NCBI GenBank assembly: GCA_910589105.1
Contig: CAJUST010000019.1
Coordinates: forward strand, 1 to 9,293
DNA length: 9,293 bases
Source: an uncultured Lachnospiraceae bacterium
GTDB lineage: Bacteria; Bacillota; Clostridia; Lachnospirales; Lachnospiraceae
Direction of reading: 5' to 3'
Shown: positions 1 through 4,952 of the stretch, in pieces
Layout: the number at the start of each line of letters is the position of its first letter
Numbering within the stretch: the first letter of the stretch is position 1
Program-made: the position numbers and the translations under genes
Notes under the pieces: model-generated
What the model saw: the letters and a program-made list of their open reading frames with translations, nothing else
Databases searched by the model: none
What the model was told of the DNA's origin: nothing

Positions 1-49
1 ATAAAATGAAGCTGCCGCTTCACGAATTTTCATTCGTTAAAGCGACAGC
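1..49 (-). terminator. Probable rho-independent terminator after rpmF
   Basis: An imperfect inverted repeat lies 17 bp past the rpmF stop. The arms are 11-26 and 33-49 with a 6-base loop. Read on the minus strand, GCTGTCGCTTTAACGAA pairs with TTCGTGAAGCGGCAGC, with one mismatch or bulge near the middle and one wobble. It is followed by TTCATTTTAT, a T-rich but interrupted tail, so termination may be partial. In many Firmicutes plsX follows rpmF; a leaky hairpin would allow readthrough into it, but the downstream gene is outside the window. Confidence 0.55.
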
Positions 50-65
50 CCCTTTCTGGCAATCA

Positions 66-245
66 TTAGTCCTGTGGAATGATTTCTTTCTTGTTATAAG
101 AACCACAATTTTTGCATACTCTGTGAGGCACCATTAATTCTCCGCACTTGCTGCATTTCACTAATGTAGGAACCGTCATTTTCCAATTTGCTCTCCTTTT
201 ATCTCTCCTTGATTTGGATGATTTGTTCTTTGGACAAATTGACAT
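66..245 (-). CDS. rpmF: 50S ribosomal protein L32
   Basis: This is a 59-residue ribosomal protein of the large subunit. The N-terminus MSICPKNKSSKSRRDKRRAN is the basic, Lys/Arg-rich L32 signature that threads into 23S rRNA. The C-terminal half carries two CxxC knuckles (C31-x2-C34 and C44-x2-C47), as in zinc-binding (C+) L32 paralogues, so zinc is probably bound. Length is normal for the family. The start is fixed by a perfect AAGGAGGT ribosome binding site at 253-260, 7 bases before the ATG. That site sits within the last codons and stop of the DUF177 gene upstream, and only 3 bp separate the stop codon from the ATG, so translational coupling is likely. yceD-rpmF is a classic bacterial gene pair. 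Some bacteria keep a second, zinc-free L32; this one is the zinc form. Confidence 0.97.
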   Translation of the reverse strand: MSICPKNKSSKSRRDKRRANWKMTVPTLVKCSKCGELMVPHRVCKNCGSYNKKEIIPQD

Positions 246-248
246 TGA

Positions 249-776
249 TTACACCTCCTTAAATTGATGAAAAATATCCTGAATCGCCGCCATACGCGGA
301 TCTAACTCCGTCTGGCCGCACGAACAAGTCTTTTCGTTCAAATTTACGCCGCATGTCCTGCAGATGCCTTTACAGTCTTTTTGGCATAACACTTTCTCCG
401 GCCAGTTCACCAGAACTTCATTATAAATCAGGCGATCCGTATCAATCTCCGTCTCTATAAGGCCGCTTGTATCCTCCGCATCAAACGCTTCTTTCAACGC
501 CCCGTCCTCTAACGGAAACTTTCTGTCAAAGAGAAGATGCAACGTCACAAAAACATCTTGTAAACACCTGTCACACGGTATTGCAAGCGTTATGTCTGTT
601 TCACCGGAAATGAGAAGGCTATGTCCCTCTTTATTTTCAAAACAAAGCGTAAACGGCTGTTTCCCAACCACCGGAAATTCGCCCATCTTCGATTGAAACG
701 AGGAAAACTCTGCTTCACACTGCTGCTCTGTCATTAAATTTTCTATGGATAGTAAGTCTGAAATATCTATTTTCAT
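249..776 (-). CDS. yceD: YceD/DUF177 family, 23S rRNA accumulation protein
   Basis: This 175-residue cytoplasmic protein belongs to the DUF177 family. The E. coli and plant members are needed for normal 23S rRNA accumulation, so a role in large-subunit assembly is inferred here. Visible hallmarks are the central CDRC pair (C68, C71), the C-terminal Cys cluster (C131, C135, C139, C142, then C151 and C153) with the family motif CxGxCxxCGxNLN, and a DPRMAAIQD segment close to the end. The Cys cluster suggests metal binding, but that is not proven by sequence. An AGGAG site at 783-787, 6 bases from the ATG, supports the start. It is followed immediately by rpmF, the conserved partner, and is driven by its own consensus promoter at the end of glyS. 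There is no terminator in the 41-bp gap from glyS, so readthrough can also contribute. Confidence 0.93.
   Translation of the reverse strand: MKIDISDLLSIENLMTEQQCEAEFSSFQSKMGEFPVVGKQPFTLCFENKEGHSLLISGETDITLAIPCDRCLQDVFVTLHLLFDRKFPLEDGALKEAFDAEDTSGLIETEIDTDRLIYNEVLVNWPEKVLCQKDCKGICRTCGVNLNEKTCSCGQTELDPRMAAIQDIFHQFKEV
253..260 (-). promoter_or_regulatory. rpmF ribosome binding site inside yceD
   Basis: AAGGAGGT on the minus strand is a full 8-base match to the 16S rRNA anti-Shine-Dalgarno. It overlaps the last two codons of yceD and lies 7 bases before the rpmF ATG. Ribosomes finishing yceD would clear the site just as rpmF starts, which points to coupled translation of the two products. Confidence 0.9.
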
Positions 777-802
777 GTTTCTCTCCTGCCCATACCCGAA
801 CT

Positions 803-831
803 ATTATACCTATTCTTCTATTTTTTGTCAA
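803..831 (-). promoter_or_regulatory. Consensus SigA promoter for yceD-rpmF
   Basis: On the minus strand TTGACA (826-831) and TATAAT (803-808) are separated by exactly 17 bp, a perfect housekeeping promoter. The -35 hexamer is part of the last sense codons of glyS (Ile-Asp-Lys), so the promoter overlaps the glyS 3' end. Transcription would start near 796, about 20 bases before the yceD ATG. This lets L32 and YceD be expressed independently of the lipoprotein-glyS transcript. Confidence 0.85.
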
Positions 832-2233
832 TAACTTCAAATGTAAATTTGTCTGCAAAATATGCATCAAGATCTTCGATTTTCACCCGCTCCTGCTGCA
901 TGGTGTCTCGGTCGCGGACAGTCACCGCCCCGTCTTCTTCGGAATCAAAATCATATGTAACGCAAAACGGCGTTCCAATCTCGTCTTGTCTCCTGTAACG
1001 CTTGCCTATATTCCCTCTGTCGTCAAATTCACAGTTGTATTTCTTCGTAAGCTGCGCAAATATCTTTTCTGCGCCTTCATTTAACTTTTTCGACAATGGA
1101 AGCACCCCGATTTTCACCGGAGCCAACGCCGGATGGAAATGGAGCACAGTCCGCATATCCGGCTTTTCCTCTGTCCCAATATTTTCTTCGTCATACGCCG
1201 CGCACAAAAACGCAAGCGTGACACGGTCAGCGCCCAGCGACGGCTCAATCACATAGGGGACATATTTTTCTTTCTTTTCATCGTCAAAATATGACATATC
1301 CTGCCCCGAAACCGTCTGATGCTGCATCAGGTCATAATCTGTCCTGTCCGCAATGCCCCAAAGCTCGCCCCAGCCAAACGGGAATAAAAATTCAATGTCC
1401 GTCGTGCCTTTCGAATAAAAAGCAAGCTCCTCTTGTGAATGATCTCTAAGCCGCATTTCTTCTTCTTTGATGCCAAGCGCCAAAAGCCAGTCTCGGCAAA
1501 ATCCCCTCCAATACTGAAACCATTCTAAGTCCGTGTCCGGCTCACAGAAAAATTCTAACTCCATCTGCTCAAATTCTCTTGTGCGGAACGTAAAATTCCC
1601 CGGCGTAATCTCATTTCGGAATGATTTCCCTATCTGGGCAATGCCAAACGGAATTTTCTTGCGGGAAGTCCGCTGTACATTCTTAAAGTTCACAAAAATC
1701 CCCTGCGCAGTCTCAGGACGCAGGTATATTGTATTTCTCGCATCTTCCGTCACGCCCTGAAACGTCTTAAACATCAAGTTAAACTGACGGATATCCGTAA
1801 AATTATGTTTGCCGCAGGTCGGGCATGGAATGTTATGCTCATTTATAAACGAAAGCATCTCTTCCTGAGTCCACCCATCAACCGATTCTTCCAATTTAAT
1901 GTCCTGTTCCGCAGAAAAATCCTCAATTAATTTATCTGCCCGAAAGCGTTCATGGCACTCTTTACAATCCATTAACGGATCGGAAAACCCGCCTAAATGG
2001 CCGGATGCCTCCCATGTCTGCGGATTCATCAAAATTGCGCAGTCTACGCCGACATTATAGGAATTTTCCCTGACAAACTTATCCCACCATGCTTTTTTCA
2101 CATTATTCTTTAATTCTACGCCGAGATTCCCATAATCCCATGTATTGGCAAGCCCGCCGTAAATCTCCGAACCCGCATACACAAATCCCCTAGCCTTAGC
2201 TAAGGCAACGATTTTCTCCATTGACTTTTCCAA
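818..2233 (-). CDS. glyS: Glycyl-tRNA synthetase, homodimeric class II type
   Basis: This 471-residue enzyme charges tRNA(Gly) with glycine using ATP in the cytoplasm. It is the single-chain alpha2 form shared with archaea and eukaryotes, not the alpha/beta GlyQ/GlyS form. The N-terminal part has the GlyRS segment with YGGLANTWDYG (25-35) and two Cys pairs (C90/C93, C137/C140) that look like a zinc site. The catalytic core shows RPETAQGIF (172-180), class II motif 2 around GKSFRNE (202-208) with the following R-rich loop, and motif 3 GADR (334-337). Residues from about 372 form the HGTP anticodon-binding domain. Length fits the family. The start is TTG: GGAGGG at 2240-2245 is 6 bases before it, whereas the ATG at codon 5 would be 18 bases away. 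It follows the lipoprotein gene by 18 bp and shares its promoter. No T-box leader is visible upstream. Confidence 0.97.
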   Translation of the reverse strand: MEKSMEKIVALAKARGFVYAGSEIYGGLANTWDYGNLGVELKNNVKKAWWDKFVRENSYNVGVDCAILMNPQTWEASGHLGGFSDPLMDCKECHERFRADKLIEDFSAEQDIKLEESVDGWTQEEMLSFINEHNIPCPTCGKHNFTDIRQFNLMFKTFQGVTEDARNTIYLRPETAQGIFVNFKNVQRTSRKKIPFGIAQIGKSFRNEITPGNFTFRTREFEQMELEFFCEPDTDLEWFQYWRGFCRDWLLALGIKEEEMRLRDHSQEELAFYSKGTTDIEFLFPFGWGELWGIADRTDYDLMQHQTVSGQDMSYFDDEKKEKYVPYVIEPSLGADRVTLAFLCAAYDEENIGTEEKPDMRTVLHFHPALAPVKIGVLPLSKKLNEGAEKIFAQLTKKYNCEFDDRGNIGKRYRRQDEIGTPFCVTYDFDSEEDGAVTVRDRDTMQQERVKIEDLDAYFADKFTFEVIDKK

Positions 2234-2239
2234 AATAAT

Positions 2240-2245
2240 CCCTCC
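2240..2245 (-). promoter_or_regulatory. Ribosome binding site choosing the glyS TTG start
   Basis: GGAGGG on the minus strand lies 6 bases before TTG (2231-2233) and 18 bases before the first in-frame ATG (2219-2221). The spacing favours the TTG codon and a protein starting M-E-K-S-M-E-K. Confidence 0.75.
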
Positions 2246-2251
2246 GTCCTG

Positions 2252-2866
2252 CTAATTGTAAATAATATATGTAAGAGCCGCTTCTTCATTGGCTCCTTCA
2301 CCCATTATGGAAACAGTGTCTTTGGCGGTTACCTTTGTATCCTGTTTCGAGACATACAAAACTGTGCCGTCCACTTTCACGTCCACGTTCGCTTTGATCA
2401 CAACAACTTTATTATTGTCTTCTTTCAAAATGTCCTTACTGTTTACGTCCTTTTGTCCGTCCTTCTTTTCCGAAACGCCATAAAATTCCGTATCAAAGTC
2501 ATATCCTTCGGCCTGCGCCGCTACGACCGTCCCTGTAAAAAACTCAATCCCATTGAACTTCGCATAGTCTTCAAAAGATTGATACCGCATCTTAAGCTTC
2601 GCCGTATCTTCTTCCACGTCAAAAGATGACTTTTCCACAGCATCCCCGCTGGTTTTATTATATACCTCAATCCTCTCTGTAATATATTTTTCCAATTCCT
2701 CCGCATCGTAGTATTCTTTGTCGAATTTTTCCACATCGACACTGACAATACTGCCTTTTTTCTCGACAAAAACCGTACTGGTTTCTACATCTGTCTGCTG
2801 GGAACAACCGGATAAGAGCCCCATACAAAAAAAGACAGACAAGCAAATACCTGCTATTTTTCTCAT
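2252..2866 (-). CDS. Putative lipoprotein, function unknown
   Basis: I do not recognise a family for this 204-residue protein. It has a clear lipoprotein signal: MRK, a hydrophobic stretch IAGICLSVFFCMG, then lipobox LLSG|C with the acylated Cys at position 21. The mature part of about 184 residues would sit on the outer face of the membrane. It is acidic and Lys/Glu/Asp-rich, with no other transmembrane segment. Middle residues look alpha/beta with alternating Val/Ile strands (for example KVVVIKANVDVKVDGTVLYV) and no visible catalytic motif. The start is set by GGAGGG at 2874-2879, 7 bases before ATG 2864-2866. The frame stays open upstream to 2992, but that extension would bury the signal peptide and contains the promoter. 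It lies between recO and glyS, 18 bp before glyS, and is the first gene of that unit. Co-transcription with glyS does not by itself suggest a role. Confidence 0.85.
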   Translation of the reverse strand: MRKIAGICLSVFFCMGLLSGCSQQTDVETSTVFVEKKGSIVSVDVEKFDKEYYDAEELEKYITERIEVYNKTSGDAVEKSSFDVEEDTAKLKMRYQSFEDYAKFNGIEFFTGTVVAAQAEGYDFDTEFYGVSEKKDGQKDVNSKDILKEDNNKVVVIKANVDVKVDGTVLYVSKQDTKVTAKDTVSIMGEGANEEAALTYIIYN

Positions 2867-2900
2867 TGTTCCACCCTCCACTTTATTTACAGTCCATGCT

Positions 2901-2929
2901 ATTATACTATGTTCTTTCGAAGATTTCAA
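2901..2929 (-). promoter_or_regulatory. SigA-type promoter for lipoprotein-glyS
   Basis: On the minus strand TTGAAA (2924-2929, five of six matches) and a perfect TATAAT (2901-2906) are spaced by 17 bp. The predicted start near 2894 leaves a leader of about 28 bases before the lipoprotein ATG. This separates lipoprotein-glyS from the upstream M16C-era-recO unit and leaves no room for a long riboswitch leader. Confidence 0.75.
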
Positions 2930-2981
2930 CCTTCTTATATACAATCCCAAAATATAACCAAACGAAACAGCGCCCATACGC

Positions 2982-3026
2982 ATATGCTTCAAACAGATTT
3001 CACCTAGAGAAAAGCATATACTGTTT
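2982..3026 (-). other. Two interleaved inverted repeats after recO
   Basis: Just past the recO stop the minus strand reads AAACAG (3021-3026), ATATGCTT (3012-3019), then CTGTTT (2991-2996) and AAGCATAT (2982-2989). The first pairs with the third (6 bp) and the second with the fourth (8 bp), an interleaved order that could form a pseudoknot or two exclusive hairpins. The stems are AT-rich and no U-tract follows, so it is not a standard terminator. Chance is possible. Otherwise the 168-bp recO-lipoprotein gap holds only the promoter and ribosome site. Confidence 0.25.
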
Positions 3027-3034
3027 TGGAGGAT

Positions 3035-3787
3035 TTAATACATTCCCTGCCCCATTTCCTTTATGATTTCAAGCGCCCGAAACGTATGTCCGGTTTCTTC
3101 CACAAAAATACGATCTAATATACGCTCTAACTGCGAAAGCACTTCTTCCGACACCGTAAATGTATACAATTTCTTTACCTCGGAAGCAAGCGCATACTGC
3201 ATCGCATATACAGCAGAGTCCTCTGTTTTAATTCCATCGCCCCCTTGAAAACAGGCGCCGCACAGCATTCCATGCGATTGAGCGGAAAAATATTTTAATC
3301 CCTCTTTTTTCCCACAGCATCTGCAGGCAGACACATCTGGGCATTCTCCCGCTTCCAATAAAACCCGAAGCTCAAAGACCCTCCGGATTAAACGGCAGTC
3401 CATCTTTCCCGTTTCTAACGCGCGAAGCGAGAGATAAAGCAATTTTAACAATTCTTTTTCATTATTGTTTTCCCTCGCGTAAAAGTCCGCCACTTCCAAA
3501 AAATAAAAGCCATAACAGGCTTTTATAGGATCTGCGGATAACCCCCTGAAATAATTGGAAATAGAGGCTTTTCTCAAATTATATGTACTGCGTCCCTGAA
3601 AAAATTCAAATTCTCCAAAGGAAAACGGGGCAGTCACAGCTAAAAGCTGACTCGTCGGCCGTCTGGCTCCTCTAGCAAAAGCTGTGATCTTCCCTCTTTC
3701 CTTTGTCAATACGGTAATGCGTTTGTCATACTCGCCAATCGGCATGACATTTAAAACCATTCCCGTCAGAACTATGTTCTGTTCCAT
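3035..3787 (-). CDS. recO: DNA repair protein RecO
   Basis: RecO loads RecA onto SSB-coated single-stranded DNA together with RecR (and RecF) in recombinational repair. This 250-residue protein fits the family length. The first 80 residues form the OB fold, with the typical opening LTGMVLNVMPIGEYDKRITV (8-27) and the ITAFARGARRPTS segment. The helical C-terminal domain includes a zinc-ribbon-like knuckle, C155-x2-C158 and C176-x2-C179, with C149 close by. ATG 3785-3787 is preceded by GAGGA about 10 bases upstream, acceptable but not strong. The start lies inside the end of the YqzL-like ORF, a 62-bp overlap in another frame, so coupling is likely. It is the last gene of the M16C-era-recO unit, and era-recO adjacency is widely conserved in Firmicutes. 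Confidence 0.96.
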   Translation of the reverse strand: MEQNIVLTGMVLNVMPIGEYDKRITVLTKERGKITAFARGARRPTSQLLAVTAPFSFGEFEFFQGRSTYNLRKASISNYFRGLSADPIKACYGFYFLEVADFYARENNNEKELLKLLYLSLRALETGKMDCRLIRRVFELRVLLEAGECPDVSACRCCGKKEGLKYFSAQSHGMLCGACFQGGDGIKTEDSAVYAMQYALASEVKKLYTFTVSEEVLSQLERILDRIFVEETGHTFRALEIIKEMGQGMY

Positions 3788-3926
3788 ACCTGCCCAATCC
3801 TCTTTCTGCCGCCGCCTTTGCCCCGGTTTGCTCCTGTTTCCCTTCCTGATTGGGAATTTGCCTGTAAGCCAGATAATCTGCCACTTTCCCGCTCATTTCA
3901 AAATTCTTCCATGCATCTTTTGCCAT
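3726..3926 (-). CDS. YqzL-like small protein between era and recO
   Basis: This small ORF of 66 codons starts MAKDAWKNFEMSGKVADYLA. The pattern W-x2-F-x2-(S/T)-G-x4-YL at the N-terminus resembles Bacillus YqzL, a short protein of unknown function found in the same place between era and recO; I recognise it by motif and position only. Residues beyond about 25 are low-complexity (Gln, Lys, Ala, Gly) and do not match anything I know. The last 62 bp run through the recO start in a different frame, so the C-terminal tail is constrained by recO sequence and makes the protein longer than YqzL (about 47 residues, from memory). An AGGAG site lies 10 bases before ATG 3924-3926. It is separated from era by 84 bp and is in the same orientation. 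Whether it is made as a stable protein or mainly helps couple recO translation is open. Confidence 0.7.
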   Translation of the reverse strand: MAKDAWKNFEMSGKVADYLAYRQIPNQEGKQEQTGAKAAAERGLGRYGTEHSSDGNGFKCHADWRV

Positions 3927-3986
3927 CTGCCGTCATCTCCTGCGTATGTCTTAAATTACATAGTTAGGGTATCCTTCTTTAGCAGA

Positions 3987-3995
3987 ATCATACCA
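3987..3995 (-). promoter_or_regulatory. Possible extended -10 promoter before the YqzL-like ORF
   Basis: The minus strand reads TGGTATGAT, an extended -10 (TGn plus TATGAT, five of six matches), in the 84-bp gap after era. I find no good -35 hexamer at 16-18 bp, so it would be weak at best. It could give extra expression of the small ORF and recO. The rest of the gap holds only a short 5-bp GGTAT/ATACC repeat and the ribosome site. Confidence 0.3.
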
Positions 3996-4010
3996 GATAA
4001 AAATTGGCAT

Positions 4011-4934
4011 TCATTTTTTTACGGCAATTTCATCTGTATGGTAACCAAAATTTTTCATTAAGAAATCGGAATCCCGCCAGTCTTTTTTGACTTTTACCCA
4101 AAGCTTTAGATTCACTTTGGATTCTAACAAACGCTCAATCTCATAGCGGGCGTTGCTTCCGATTTTCTTTAACATGGCGCCGCCTTTCCCAATGATAATT
4201 CCTTTATGGGATTCTTTTTCACAGATAATCGTCGCTTCAATATCCATAAGTTTTTTCTTGCCTTTGCGTTTCTTCATCTTTTCAATCGTAACGGCTATGC
4301 CATGCGGAACTTCTTCGCTTAAAGCATGGAGCGACTTTTCCCGTATAATTTCAGCTGTAATCTGCCGCACAGGCTGGTCTGTGACAGTGTCTTCCTCAAA
4401 AAACATCGGACCGTATGGCAGGTATTTGTAAATTGTGTCTATGATATCCGTAAGATTATGGCCTTTCAATGCCGATGCGGGGATAATCTCATCAAATGGA
4501 TAAACCTTGCGGTAAGTGTCAATATATTCTAGTATTTTTGGTTTTTCCACTTTATCAATTTTGTTAATCACAAGAAGAACCGGAAGTTTTACGCGTTCTA
4601 ACTGCTTTATGATTTCACGCTCTGAAGCTCCGATATAATTCCCCGGCTCTACCAGCCAGAGGATTACGTCCGCATCTTTTAATGTCGTCAACGCGGCGTT
4701 TACCATATATTCCCCCAGTTTATTTTTCGCCTGATGCAGTCCCGGCGTGTCTAAAAATACAATCTGGCCGCGTTCTTTGTCTGTATAAACTGTCTGGATG
4801 CGGTTGCGCGTCGTCTGCGGCTTATTTGACGTAATCGCAATTTTCTGGTCGATTAAATGATTCATCAGTGTAGATTTCCCTACATTTGGCCTTCCAATAA
4901 TGGATACAAATCCGGATTTAAATTTTTCGTTCAT
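4011..4934 (-). CDS. era: GTPase Era, 16S rRNA-binding 30S assembly factor
   Basis: Era binds the 3' end of 16S rRNA with its KH domain and uses GTP to guide 30S maturation. All G motifs are visible: P-loop GRPNVGKST (14-22), the QTTRNR switch region just after residue 40, DTPG (62-65), NKID for guanine binding, and SALKG as G5. The C-terminal type 2 KH domain shows GIIIGKGGAMLKKIG with the GxxG loop. The start is taken as ATG 4932-4934, which gives 307 residues, normal for Era. AAAGG at 4941-4945 is 6 bases before it, while the in-frame GTG at 4938-4940 directly abuts that site and is unlikely. It lies 18 bp after the M16C peptidase gene, so they are very probably co-transcribed. Many Firmicutes instead have ybeY-dgkA-cdd genes before era; those are not adjacent here. 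Confidence 0.97.
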   Translation of the reverse strand: MNEKFKSGFVSIIGRPNVGKSTLMNHLIDQKIAITSNKPQTTRNRIQTVYTDKERGQIVFLDTPGLHQAKNKLGEYMVNAALTTLKDADVILWLVEPGNYIGASEREIIKQLERVKLPVLLVINKIDKVEKPKILEYIDTYRKVYPFDEIIPASALKGHNLTDIIDTIYKYLPYGPMFFEEDTVTDQPVRQITAEIIREKSLHALSEEVPHGIAVTIEKMKKRKGKKKLMDIEATIICEKESHKGIIIGKGGAMLKKIGSNARYEIERLLESKVNLKLWVKVKKDWRDSDFLMKNFGYHTDEIAVKK

Positions 4935-4952
4935 AAACACCCTTTCTTTTAT

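Noticed and set aside
2234..2300. T-box riboswitch before glyS
   Set aside because: Only 18 bp separate glyS from the lipoprotein stop, and the lipoprotein leader is under 30 bases, so there is no space for a T-box, and no T-box core is visible.
2521..2769. Alternative 82-codon minus-strand frame within the lipoprotein gene
   Set aside because: It is basic, lacks any known motif, and is nested in a frame that has a signal peptide, ribosome site and promoter.
2867..2992. In-frame N-terminal extension of the lipoprotein by 42 codons
   Set aside because: It would place a signal peptide with a perfect lipobox in mid-protein, and the stretch contains a good promoter and the GGAGGG site for the downstream ATG.
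4935..4940. GTG start of era two codons upstream
   Set aside because: The ribosome site AAAGG directly abuts this GTG, leaving no spacer; ATG 4934 has a 6-base spacer.
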